DNA from: Mucilaginibacter sp. L294
GTDB taxonomy: Bacteria; Bacteroidota; Bacteroidia; Sphingobacteriales; Sphingobacteriaceae
Length of the DNA: 37,005 bases
Direction: 5' to 3'
Assembly: GCF_001636615.1 (NCBI RefSeq)
Contig: NZ_LGEK01000048.1
Coordinates: forward strand, 1-37,005
Made by a program: the position numbers and the translations under genes. Every line of letters starts with the position of its first letter. Within the stretch, counting starts at the first letter, position 1. Under the pieces are notes generated by a model. That model did not search any database and was not told the origin of the DNA. It worked only from the letters and a program-made list of their open reading frames with translations. Shown here piece after piece: positions 1-7,798 of the stretch.

Positions 1-1
1 C

Positions 2-20
2 AGATGTGTATAAGAGACAG
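2..20 (+). other. Tn5/Nextera mosaic-end adapter (artefact)
   Basis: Bases 2-20 are exactly the 19-bp Tn5 mosaic end used in tagmentation libraries, AGATGTGTATAAGAGACAG. It is library sequence, not genome. It supplies an artificial ATG at position 6 that reads in frame into the first gene. Confidence 0.97.
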
Positions 21-449
21 ATAAGTAACGACGGTGTTTTTGCGCAAGTAAGTAATTTTCGCCGCCCTACCCCGGCCGTAAAAGCCAAAGTTACCCGTAA
101 CCCAAAACTACAGGCCGCCCGCGATAAGTTTATCGGCCAGCAGCTCTCACTTACTACGGATGAATCGCGTAAGTTTTGGCCATTATACCGCCAGTACCAG
201 GAGGACCTTACGGCTATCAAGATCCTCAAACGCCAGAATAATTCCAGCTCATCAGCCAATGGCATGGAGCAGATAGATAAAGAACTGGAGTACGATAACC
301 AGATGGTCGTAATCCGCAAGCACTATCGCGACGAGTTCCTGAAAGTATTGCCCCCCGAAAAGGTAAGCACCCTTTATAAAAGCGAGGTTGAATTTACCAA
401 CGAGCTGATCAAAACGTTCAGCGAACGCAGTATTCGCGCGGGGAATTAA
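21..449 (+). CDS. Partial exported protein, Spy/CpxP-like or 'sensor of ECF-type sigma factor' type
   Basis: This is the C-terminal part of a small secreted protein; the 5' end is lost to the adapter. The first genomic residues read GVFAQ, which fits the end of a Bacteroidota signal peptide with cleavage before or after Q. The mature part has the pattern LSLTTDESRKFWPLYRQY, typical of short helical Bacteroidota proteins annotated as periplasmic metal or stress sensors that accompany ECF sigma factors. A helical region rich in charged residues follows to the end (about 142 residues remain). The upstream partner gene is outside the window. Assignment to the sensor-like family is by pattern recognition, and the actual role is unknown. 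Confidence 0.7.
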   Translation: MSNDGVFAQVSNFRRPTPAVKAKVTRNPKLQAARDKFIGQQLSLTTDESRKFWPLYRQYQEDLTAIKILKRQNNSSSSANGMEQIDKELEYDNQMVVIRKHYRDEFLKVLPPEKVSTLYKSEVEFTNELIKTFSERSIRAGN

Positions 450-453
450 ATTC

Positions 454-566
454 ATTTAGTGATTTTGAGAATTAGTGATTGATGCCTAAAGTGTCGCGCA
501 GATTGCTGATTTTTGCATGATGGGTTTTCCCACTCACTAATTCACTCAATCACTAACTCACTAATT
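454..566. repeat. Intergenic inverted repeat with TTAGTGA-type arms
   Basis: The spacer between the first gene and the aminotransferase has a left arm (about 454-484) built from degenerate TTAGTGA units. The right arm (about 531-566) carries the reverse complement, TCACTAA units. The arms can pair imperfectly around a loop of about 45 bases. No coding potential was seen. Its end lies two bases before the aminotransferase ATG. Confidence 0.6.
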
Positions 567-568
567 AA

Positions 569-1777
569 ATGCTAACCCTTCGCCAGCTTTTCCTGAATAA
601 TAATGCCCAAACAACCCACTTCCCTTTATTGCTGGAATTTGAACGTGCGGAAGGCGTATATATTTATGACGAAGCGGGCAACGCTTATACCGACCTCATA
701 TCGGGCATTGGCGTAAGTAACCTGGGCCACAGCAACCCCAAGGTTGTAAACGCGGTGAAAGACCAGGTTGATAAATACATGCACCTGATGGTGTATGGCG
801 AATACGTACAAACCCCGCAGGTGCGCTTTGCCGAAAAGCTGGTAAGCATCCTCCCAAAAACATTAAACTCCGTTTATTTCACCAACTCGGGCGCCGAGGC
901 GGTTGAAGGGGCGCTAAAACTGGCTAAACGTTTTACAGGCAGGCAGCAGGTGGTTGCCTTTCATGGCTCGTACCATGGCAGTACCCACGGGGCTTTAAGC
1001 ATTATGGGTAATGAGGAATACAAGCAGGCCTATCGCCCGCTGCTGCCCGGCATAAACTTTATCAGCCTGAATAACCTGCCCGATCTGGAACTGATCACCG
1101 AACAAACCGCCTGCGTAATTCTGGAAACCGTACAGGGCGAAGCTGGCATCCGTGTGCCCAATGCTGCATACATGCAGGCCCTGCGTAACCGTTGTACACA
1201 GGTTGGCGCATTGCTGATATTGGACGAGATACAGGCGGCATTTGGCCGTACCGGCAAACTTTTTGCTTTTGAGCATTTTGATATCGTGCCCGATATACTG
1301 CTGCTGGCCAAAGCACTTGGCGGCGGCATGCCTGTAGGCGCTTTTGTAGCTCAGGTGGATGTGATGTCGGCATTTAAAGAAAACCCTATCCTGGGGCATA
1401 TTACCACGTTTGGCGGCCACCCGGTTTGCTGCGCGGCCGGCCTTGCAGCTTTAGAGGTATTGCTTGATGAAAACCTGATACCCGGTGTTACCGAAAAAGA
1501 AGCCATCATCCGTCAACACCTTGTACACCCTGCTATAAAGGAAATTCGCGGCAAAGGGCTGATGCTGGCCGTAGAGTTTGAAAGCTTTGAGCTGAACAAA
1601 AAAATAATTGACCGCTGTATAGCAAACCATATCATTACCGACTGGTTCCTGCATTGCAGCAATTCCATGCGCCTGGCCCCGCCGCTTACTATTACCAACA
1701 CCCAATTAATGGAGGCTTGCCTAATAATTACAGAGGCTATTGAATTTGAAACCCGCGCTTTTGCTAATTTATCCTAA
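569..1777 (+). CDS. Class III (ornithine/acetylornithine-type) PLP aminotransferase
   Basis: This is a 402-residue, full-length fold-type I, class III aminotransferase. Visible landmarks are the cofactor phosphate-binding segment NSGAEAVEGALKLAK (residues 106-120), the aromatic stacking segment FHGSYHGSTHG (131-141), DEIQ (219-222) whose Asp contacts the pyridine nitrogen, and the Schiff-base lysine K248 in LLAKALGGGMPVGAF. The family moves an omega- or alpha-amino group between amino acids such as ornithine, acetylornithine or 4-aminobutyrate and 2-oxoglutarate in the cytosol. No arginine or GABA pathway genes lie next to it, so the substrate cannot be named. Bacteroidota genomes often annotate this type only as 'aspartate aminotransferase family protein'. 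The ATG directly follows the inverted repeat. Confidence 0.88.
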   Translation: MLTLRQLFLNNNAQTTHFPLLLEFERAEGVYIYDEAGNAYTDLISGIGVSNLGHSNPKVVNAVKDQVDKYMHLMVYGEYVQTPQVRFAEKLVSILPKTLNSVYFTNSGAEAVEGALKLAKRFTGRQQVVAFHGSYHGSTHGALSIMGNEEYKQAYRPLLPGINFISLNNLPDLELITEQTACVILETVQGEAGIRVPNAAYMQALRNRCTQVGALLILDEIQAAFGRTGKLFAFEHFDIVPDILLLAKALGGGMPVGAFVAQVDVMSAFKENPILGHITTFGGHPVCCAAGLAALEVLLDENLIPGVTEKEAIIRQHLVHPAIKEIRGKGLMLAVEFESFELNKKIIDRCIANHIITDWFLHCSNSMRLAPPLTITNTQLMEACLIITEAIEFETRAFANLS

Positions 1778-1802
1778 TCCGAACCGGGCATAACGCTACG
1801 CC

Positions 1803-1854
1803 TTATGCTTGCTGCGCCTGATAAACCTTTTTATCCCCTCTGAATAAAGCATTT
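1803..1854 (-). pseudogene. Duplicated 3' end of the amidohydrolase gene
   Basis: Bases 1800-1854 match 2600-2654, the last codons and stop of the downstream amidohydrolase, at 53 of 55 positions. The fragment still encodes NALFRGDKKVYQAQQA and a stop, but the rest of the gene is absent. The match breaks where the terminal repeat of the transposase element begins. Weaker similarity continues on the far side (1782-1799 against 2581-2599). This is a relic of a local duplication or of a rearrangement tied to the element. Confidence 0.85.
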
Positions 1855-2499
1855 TTCGCCTTTGTTGGTGTTGTCACCAACAAACAACCATGCAAGTCAA
1901 TCGCCGCTGTAATGTTTAACAAAACCAAATTCATCAAATCCAGTTTCATAAAACCTCGCTGATGAATATCTATATTCCTCAGGGAATCTTGCCAACCTCC
2001 ATTTATTTTGTAACGGATTGTTATGAATATAATCCAGCTTTTGCATAAACACTTCAGGGTTCCACAGATCAATACTTAAAGCATTTCTTTCCCAAAATTG
2101 ATATTGTCTGTCTTTAGCATTAGATATAAACAATGAAAGTCTATCATCATTTGTATCTATTAACTTGAATTTCATTTGTTGCGCAGTAAACTTTAAGAAT
2201 CGCATCTGAATCAGGTCTTGTTTATATCCATCTTGTATCTGCCATATCAAATGAATATGATTTGGCATTATTACAAATCCATAAACTACAATGCTTTTTT
2301 CTGAAGATAAGAAATGAAGGCTTTTTATAACGATGTCTTTAAATGCATCTTCTTTTAAAAGCGTTTTCCATTCTAAAATAGTAGCAGTAAAAAACTGTGG
2401 ATGATGGTCGAAGTTGATAATGGCCATAGAGTGCTAATATCGAGCTTGTTTATTACTTGTCCAATGGTTGTTGGTGACAACACCAACAACGGCGAAAAA
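1852..2499 (-). mobile_element. RAYT element with 35-39 bp terminal inverted repeats
   Basis: A 648-bp unit encloses the transposase gene. The left end (1852-1890) and right end (2465-2499) are inverted copies, identical at 34 of 35 aligned positions apart from one 4-base gap. Each end contains a perfect 7-bp hairpin: GTTGGTG/CACCAAC with loop TTGT at 1864-1881, and with loop ACAA at 2470-2487. Hairpin-bearing ends around a Y1 transposase fit a REP-associated or IS200-like mobile unit. No target-site duplication was recognised; the flanks are instead duplicated amidohydrolase sequence and a truncated palindromic repeat. Confidence 0.8.
1897..2427 (-). CDS. REP-associated tyrosine transposase (Y1/HUH, TnpA_REP family)
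   Basis: This 176-residue protein has the HUH motif in GFVIMPNHIHLIW (H57, H59) and a likely catalytic tyrosine Y133 in KLDYIHNNPLQNKW. That spacing and the YIHxNP signature are hallmarks of RAYT transposases, the single-strand endonucleases related to IS200/IS605 TnpA that are associated with REP/REPIN repeats. The length is ordinary for the family and the frame is intact, so it may be active. It is AT-rich compared with the neighbouring aminotransferase. It is transcribed toward the aminotransferase and fills most of the inverted-repeat-bounded element. Which of the window's hairpin repeats it acts on is not known. Confidence 0.9.
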   Translation of the reverse strand: MAIINFDHHPQFFTATILEWKTLLKEDAFKDIVIKSLHFLSSEKSIVVYGFVIMPNHIHLIWQIQDGYKQDLIQMRFLKFTAQQMKFKLIDTNDDRLSLFISNAKDRQYQFWERNALSIDLWNPEVFMQKLDYIHNNPLQNKWRLARFPEEYRYSSARFYETGFDEFGFVKHYSGD

Positions 2500-2576
2500 G
2501 CATCTATTCGCCGATAGGTATGTAGGCGATTGCACAGTTCGCGAATAGATCCTTCGCTATCGCTCAGGATGACAAA
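2500..2576 (-). repeat. Truncated copy of the GTCATCCTGAGCGATAGC palindromic repeat
   Basis: Bases 2501-2576 match the reverse complement of 11310-11385 at 70 of 76 positions. The full copy (11310-11408) has two inverted arms. Here one arm is missing, and its place is taken by the right end of the RAYT element, which abuts it exactly. Confidence 0.85.
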
Positions 2577-2602
2577 AACAAACCGGGGTATGAGACCATG
2601 CC

Positions 2603-3931
2603 TTATGCTTGCTGCGCCTGGTAAACCTTTTTACCCCCTCTGAATAAAGCATTTACAGGTGTGTTCCGGGCAACAACCTCGGCCGAAGATGCGGCACTTA
2701 ACAAAATAAAATCGGCTTTGTCGCCAACTTTTGGCCATTGCATTTTCCCATCATCATCCAGCGGGGTTAAACCTCTCGTAGCAATTTTAAGGCATCTGGA
2801 TAAACTGTACTCATCGCTTTTGCCATACATCTCGGCCATACGGTTTGCTTTTTGTATCATGCTGCCGGTTCCAAATGGTTGCCAATGGTCTATAACACAA
2901 TCGGTACCTGTCATTACATTTACACCCGCTTTTATCAATTGTGGTATGGGCATATAAATTTTACCAATAGGTATGGTAGATACGACCCCTATTTTGGCGT
3001 TCGCTAATTTTTCTATAATCGCTGTTAAATCATCCCCCTGTAAAGTGCTTAATGCAAAACAGTGGCTTATAAACGTTTTACCCATTAAAGCCGGGTTTTC
3101 GTTTACTTTAGCAATTAAATATTTAATGGTTTCCACACCGGATGGGCCCATTTCATGCAGGTGTATATCAATACCTTTGTTATAATCTAAAGCGGTTTGC
3201 ACGGTAAAATCAATGGTGCGCTCTATACTCCCATCAATACTAAAAGGGTCAACACCGCCAATAAAATCAATATCCATTTGCGCGGCTTCTTTAAGCAGTT
3301 GGTCTGATTTTGTATAGTAAACCCCATGTTGTGGGAATGCTACAATTTCTACCCCGAAGCTGCTTTTTTTATTTTCGATAGCTATTTGTAAATTTTTTAA
3401 TGATTGCAGTTGCGAAGTGGGTTCGATATTAACATGGCTCCGCGCAAAATCTGATCCTTTTGATTGTAAAAGCTCAATCAGCTTTTCGGCGCGATAGGTG
3501 GACGTTTTTAACATCTCCGGTAAAATTTTCTGCTCTAAAGCAATCATATCCTTTACCGATTTTTGCCGCAAACTTTTTGCTTTCCAGGGGCCGCCATAAT
3601 ACGTTTTATCTAAATGGATGTGCATGTCTTTGGTTGACGGAAGCATTAAGTTCTCTTTTGCGTCAATTGCCTTATCCGTTCCACCTTGTTTGCTTATCTT
3701 TTTAAACACCCCATTTTCAATTTGTATGTTAAATAAAGCGGTTTGGGTTGCCGTAACTTCAAGATCATCTTTAACAAAACCCGTTTCTAATTTAACATTC
3801 TTTAAAAAAAAACTCTTTTGCTCTTCGCTTGCTTCAGTACCTGTTGCAAAAACCGAATTTGGTAAAATATTAGCCAAAACTCCTGTACCAATAGTCCCTA
3901 AAGCATGATGCACAAACGATTTCCTATTCAT
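2603..3931 (-). CDS. Exported cytosine-deaminase-like amidohydrolase
   Basis: This is an amidohydrolase-superfamily protein of 442 residues counted from the ATG at 3931; an in-frame TTG at 3940 is less likely. The metal-site motifs of the CodA-like branch are present: HIHLDK near residue 105, HVNIEPT, DIHLHEMG, ISHCFAL, and a TGTDCVIDHW loop for the terminal aspartate. The N-terminus (MNRKSFVHHALGTIGTGVLA) looks like a Tat- or Sec-type leader, which suggests a periplasmic enzyme. The family hydrolyses cyclic amidines such as cytosine or creatinine-like rings; the exact substrate is not deducible. A perfect TAnnTTTG box sits 6 nt before the ATG, and its first bases would be coding if the TTG were used. 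A copy of its 3' end lies on the far side of the RAYT element. Base composition is more AT-rich than the GT genes beyond it. Confidence 0.85.
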   Translation of the reverse strand: MNRKSFVHHALGTIGTGVLANILPNSVFATGTEASEEQKSFFLKNVKLETGFVKDDLEVTATQTALFNIQIENGVFKKISKQGGTDKAIDAKENLMLPSTKDMHIHLDKTYYGGPWKAKSLRQKSVKDMIALEQKILPEMLKTSTYRAEKLIELLQSKGSDFARSHVNIEPTSQLQSLKNLQIAIENKKSSFGVEIVAFPQHGVYYTKSDQLLKEAAQMDIDFIGGVDPFSIDGSIERTIDFTVQTALDYNKGIDIHLHEMGPSGVETIKYLIAKVNENPALMGKTFISHCFALSTLQGDDLTAIIEKLANAKIGVVSTIPIGKIYMPIPQLIKAGVNVMTGTDCVIDHWQPFGTGSMIQKANRMAEMYGKSDEYSLSRCLKIATRGLTPLDDDGKMQWPKVGDKADFILLSAASSAEVVARNTPVNALFRGGKKVYQAQQA

Positions 3932-3937
3932 TCCATT

Positions 3938-3961
3938 CAAATTTATATGATACCAAATTTA
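3938..3961 (-). promoter_or_regulatory. Two TAAATTTG (-7) boxes before the amidohydrolase
   Basis: On the minus strand, two perfect TAnnTTTG matches occur at 3954-3961 and 3938-3945. The nearer one ends 6 nt before the ATG at 3931, so its transcript would be nearly leaderless. The farther one would leave a leader of about 15 nt. No well-spaced -33 TTTG was found. The remaining spacer to 4266 shows no gene and no clear structure. Confidence 0.45.
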
Positions 3962-4266
3962 CAGATTTATTGTATTGCCTGTAACAGTTGGTTTAATGCT
4001 GAGGGTTATTACAGGGGTTTATTTGCGTAATATTTCCGGGTTAGCAACAATACCGCCCTGCCTGTTATTTAATTCTAATTAATAATTTAACTGTAAAAAT
4101 AAAGTTACGGTAGGCATTATCTGTTTATTGGTATAGTTTATGCACAATGGTATGTATCTGTGTAAATACCCTCTCCCGGCCCCCTAATTACGGTTTTTGA
4201 GGTCATAGGTGCATACTTTTCGGGTCAATATTGAACTTTTATTAATTATAACATCTTCTATATCAT

Positions 4267-6543
4267 ATGAAAATCGCGTATATATCAACCTTTCCGCCCC
4301 GCGAATGCGGCATTGCAACTTTCAACTATAATTTAATGAATGCTATCAACGCAAACTTTCCTGAACGGAAGACCCCGCTTGATGGAGGATTTGTTGTAGC
4401 GCTTAACGATTCGGAGAACATACAGGAATATGAATACCCTGCTGAGGTTAAATACGTTATTCGCCAAAATCATCAAAAAGATTATATCCGCGCTGCTAAC
4501 TATATCAATACCAGCAGTGCCGATGCCGTTATTTTAGAACACGAATTCGGTATTTACGGCGGCGAAAGCGGGATCTATATTTTACCGCTGATAAACCGTT
4601 TAGAGAAACCGCTGATATCTATACTGCATACTATATTAAAAGACCCAAGCTACGTACAGCGTATCATCATCCGCGAAATTGCAGAGCAATCGTCAAAAAT
4701 TGTGGTGATGAGCAAACGCGCGGTCGAATTTCTGACCACCATTTACGATATCCCTGAAGATAAAATTCAGATCATTGAGCACGGTGTGCCAGACCTGGAA
4801 GCACCCGAGGTTAACCCGGTTAAAAATTTAAGTCAGTTTAAAAACCGTCGTGTACTTTTAACCTTTGGCCTGCTAAGCCGCAACAAAGGTTTAGAAACCG
4901 TTGTAAAAGCCCTGCCAAAAATTGTAGAAAAACACCCCGATGTGATGTACGTGGTGTTGGGTAATACCCACCCGGGCGTTATCAAAAACTCGGGCGAGGA
5001 ATACCGCGACCACCTGAAAAGCCTGGCCGCACAGCTAAAAGTTTCGCAGCATCTATCGTTCATTAATAAATTTGTAGCCGAGGACGAGCTGATAGACTAC
5101 CTTACCGCTGCGGAGGTTTATGTTACGCCGTACCTTAACGAGGCGCAAATTACCAGCGGTACCTTATCGTACGCCGTAGGTGCCGGCGCTGCCGTGGTAT
5201 CCACCCCATACTGGCACGCTACCGAGTTGTTAGCAGATGGCCGCGGCCGTTTGTTCGATTTTAAAAATGCCGATGCATTAGCTGATACCGTTAATGAATT
5301 GTTAGACGACGAAAATGTACTGAACGAACTAAAAGAAAACGCTTACGAATATGGCCTCCACCTTCGCTGGCCTGCAACTGGTGCCGAGTTTATTAAGCTG
5401 GCCCAGGAAGCTGCAGCAACGCATGATTTTAGCGATAAAATATTAAAGAACAGCATTGTTGACCCCGAGATATTACCAAAATTTAGCCTGACGCACGTTT
5501 TGCGTTTAACAGATGATACCGGTATCGTTCAGCATGCTAAATATGGCATCCCCAATTTAAAAGAGGGTTATTGCCTTGACGATAACGCGCGCGCATTGAT
5601 CATGGCCCTAATGGCTTACCAGCGAAGCGGGAGCAATGAAGCATTTAAACTATTGCCTATATACCTCAGTTACATCCACTACATGCAAACGGAGGATGGT
5701 AATTTCCGTAACTTCTTAAGTTTTAGCCGCCAGTACCTGGATGAAGTGGGCTCTGAAGATTCCTTCGGCCGTACCATTTGGGCATTAGGGCACTTAATTA
5801 GCTGCGCGGCAAGTAACTCCTACCGCGAATTCGCGATGGAGATCTTCCACAAATCGTACCCGCACTTTAAAGCTTTAAAACACATCAGGGGGCAGGCTAA
5901 TACCATTATTGGTATTGCATTATACCTGCAGGCTTACCCTACCGATGAAGGTATGGTTGCCGAACTGGTGCGTTTAACCCAGCCTTTGATTGATGCTTAC
6001 GAGAACACCCGATCTGACGATTGGGAATGGTTTGAAGAAAGCATGACCTATGATAACGCTATCCTTCCGCTGGCACTGTTACACTCTTGCGAGATAACCG
6101 GCAACCAGAAGGCTAAGGACATTGCGCTTAAAACAATGGCCTTTCTTGATAAGTTGACATTATCTAACGGGTACTTAAGCCCGGTTGGTAACGATGGCTG
6201 GTATTACCGTGGCGGTAAGTTCCCAACGTTCGATCAGCAGGCTATTGAAACGATGGCCATGGTGCTGATGCATTTCCAGGCGTACCAGATCTTCCGTAAG
6301 CCACAGTATATCGAAAAAATGTTCTTGAGCTATAAATGGTTCCTGGGCGAGAACACCCTGCGCGCGCCATTGTATGACCACGAAACCAAGGGCTGCTGCG
6401 ATGGCTTGCTGCCAACGGGCATCAACCGTAACCAGGGCGCCGAAAGTACGCTGGCGTATCTCATATCGCACTTAACGGTGCTTAAAGCCTTTGAACTGGA
6501 ATACGAATACAATAAAATGGAAACACAGGTTAAAGTCTGCTAA
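4267..6543 (+). CDS. Two-domain GT4-type glycosyltransferase with C-terminal alpha/alpha-barrel-like domain
   Basis: This 758-residue cytosolic protein has a GT-B glycosyltransferase at residues 1-385: N-terminal MKIAYISTFPPRECGIATF, an acceptor-side EHEFGIYGGESG (91-102), a nucleotide-sugar domain opening LLTFGLLSRNKG (197-208), and a loop ITSGTLSYAVGAG near 295-307 in the usual EX7E region. Residues 400-758 form a separate helical domain with repeated aromatic and acidic motifs: GYCLDDNARAL (434-444), SFGRTIWALGH, FEESMTYDNAILPLAL, FPTFDQQAIETMAM and GINRNQGAEST. This resembles six-hairpin glycosidase-like folds. It overlaps the next GT gene by one base (TAATG), so the two are translationally coupled. 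Together with the GH130 gene it suggests synthesis of a mannoside or related oligosaccharide; donor and acceptor are unknown. Confidence 0.85.
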   Translation: MKIAYISTFPPRECGIATFNYNLMNAINANFPERKTPLDGGFVVALNDSENIQEYEYPAEVKYVIRQNHQKDYIRAANYINTSSADAVILEHEFGIYGGESGIYILPLINRLEKPLISILHTILKDPSYVQRIIIREIAEQSSKIVVMSKRAVEFLTTIYDIPEDKIQIIEHGVPDLEAPEVNPVKNLSQFKNRRVLLTFGLLSRNKGLETVVKALPKIVEKHPDVMYVVLGNTHPGVIKNSGEEYRDHLKSLAAQLKVSQHLSFINKFVAEDELIDYLTAAEVYVTPYLNEAQITSGTLSYAVGAGAAVVSTPYWHATELLADGRGRLFDFKNADALADTVNELLDDENVLNELKENAYEYGLHLRWPATGAEFIKLAQEAAATHDFSDKILKNSIVDPEILPKFSLTHVLRLTDDTGIVQHAKYGIPNLKEGYCLDDNARALIMALMAYQRSGSNEAFKLLPIYLSYIHYMQTEDGNFRNFLSFSRQYLDEVGSEDSFGRTIWALGHLISCAASNSYREFAMEIFHKSYPHFKALKHIRGQANTIIGIALYLQAYPTDEGMVAELVRLTQPLIDAYENTRSDDWEWFEESMTYDNAILPLALLHSCEITGNQKAKDIALKTMAFLDKLTLSNGYLSPVGNDGWYYRGGKFPTFDQQAIETMAMVLMHFQAYQIFRKPQYIEKMFLSYKWFLGENTLRAPLYDHETKGCCDGLLPTGINRNQGAESTLAYLISHLTVLKAFELEYEYNKMETQVKVC

Positions 6544-7550
6544 TGAGAGCAGCCATATTAGCCCCCGTTGCCTGGCGCACACCGCCCAGGCACTACGGGC
6601 CGTGGGAGCAGGTTGCATCCAACATTGCCGAAGGCCTGATAAAGCTTGGCGTTGATGTTACCCTTTTTGCCACCGGCGATTCTATTACCGATGGCACCTT
6701 ACAATCCATCTGCGCACAGGGTTACGAAGAAGACCGTTCGCAGGATGCCAAGGTGCTGGAATGCCTGCACATTAGTAACCTGATGGAACAGGCCGGTGAT
6801 TTTGATATCATCCACAACAACTTTGATTTTTTGCCGCTAACGTATTCCGGGCTTATGGATACGCCGATGATAACCACCATACATGGGTTTTCGTCGCCGC
6901 GCATTATACCGGTTTATAAAAAGTACAATTCGCGCGGGCATTATGTATCCATCAGCAATGCCGACCGCAGCGCCGAACTGGAATACCTTGCCACCGTTTA
7001 CAACGGACTGGATACCGCTGATTTTAAGTTTACCGAACAGCCGCAGGATTATTTGCTCTATTTCGGCCGGATCCATCACGATAAAGGCCCTTTGGAGGCG
7101 ATTGAGATATCAAAAAAGGCGAATAAAAGGCTAATAATGGCGGGCATTATCCAGAATGAGAACTACTTTAAAGACAGGGTTGAACCACAGCTAAACGACC
7201 AGATAACATACATTGGCCCCGCCGGACCGGATAAGCGCAACGAGCTTTTGGGCAACGCCCTGGCCCTGCTGCACCCCATAAACTTTGCCGAACCATTTGG
7301 CATGAGCGTAGCCGAATCGATGCTTTGCGGCACCCCTGTTATCGCGTTCAACAAAGGCTCGATGCCCGAACTGATCCAGCATGAAAAAACAGGTTTTTTA
7401 GTAAATACGGTTGATGAAGCTGTGGATGTAATAGGCCAGCTTGGTTCCATAAACCGTGCCTATTGCCGCGAATGGGCCAATTCGCAATTCTCTAAAGAGA
7501 AAATGGCGGATGATTATTATAAGTTGTACCAGCAGCTATTGGGCGTTTAG
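6543..7550 (+). CDS. GT4-family glycosyltransferase
   Basis: This is a 335-residue GT-B retaining glycosyltransferase. The N-terminal half has the glycine-containing acceptor loop (RHYGPWEQV, 17-24) and ends near TTIHGF (111-116). The C-terminal nucleotide-sugar domain opens at LLYFGRIHHDKG (171-182) and contains the EX7E motif, E250 and E258 in FAEPFGMSVAESM, followed by GTPVIAFNKGSMPELI. No signal or membrane segment is visible, so it acts in the cytosol. The ATG overlaps the stop of the preceding GT, which makes a two-gene operon. A large hairpin and a REPIN-like repeat separate its stop from the convergent GH130 gene. Sugar specificity cannot be read from sequence. Confidence 0.9.
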   Translation: MRAAILAPVAWRTPPRHYGPWEQVASNIAEGLIKLGVDVTLFATGDSITDGTLQSICAQGYEEDRSQDAKVLECLHISNLMEQAGDFDIIHNNFDFLPLTYSGLMDTPMITTIHGFSSPRIIPVYKKYNSRGHYVSISNADRSAELEYLATVYNGLDTADFKFTEQPQDYLLYFGRIHHDKGPLEAIEISKKANKRLIMAGIIQNENYFKDRVEPQLNDQITYIGPAGPDKRNELLGNALALLHPINFAEPFGMSVAESMLCGTPVIAFNKGSMPELIQHEKTGFLVNTVDEAVDVIGQLGSINRAYCREWANSQFSKEKMADDYYKLYQQLLGV

Positions 7551-7574
7551 ACCTATTGTCATACTGAACCCACG

Positions 7575-7688
7575 CAATCGTTCGGCTCCAGCCGAGTGAT
7601 GAATATTACACGGCCTCTGGCCGCAGTAGGGTAAAGTTGGCCGGAGGCCTAATAATAGTGGTCACTCGGCTCCAGCCGAGCGACTGCA
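7575..7688. repeat. REPIN-like palindromic repeat, family B, copy 1
   Basis: Two hairpin units with the core CTCGGCT-N3-GCCGAG-like sequence face each other at the ends (GCAATCG... and ...GCGACTGC). A central GGCCTCTGGCC/GGCCGGAGGCC inverted repeat lies between them. A second copy with the same ends and a different middle lies at 14760-14874. The paired, inverted hairpins match the architecture described for REPINs mobilised by RAYT transposases. Confidence 0.8.
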
Positions 7689-7798
7689 TTAAACTAATGG
7701 CCCAATTAGCAAAGCGCATTCTTAAATAACTCATAAATAACGCTTTATAAATTTTCAAATACACCAAAAACCCCAAATCGCTGATTATAAGCCAGATA

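Noticed and set aside
6..20. ATG at position 6 as start of the first gene
   Set aside because: It lies in the Tn5 mosaic end, so the true start is upstream and missing.
1803..2072. 89-residue minus-strand frame covering the duplicated amidohydrolase end
   Set aside because: Only its last 16 codons are real gene remnant. The rest is the antisense-frame shadow of the transposase gene and the RAYT terminal repeat.
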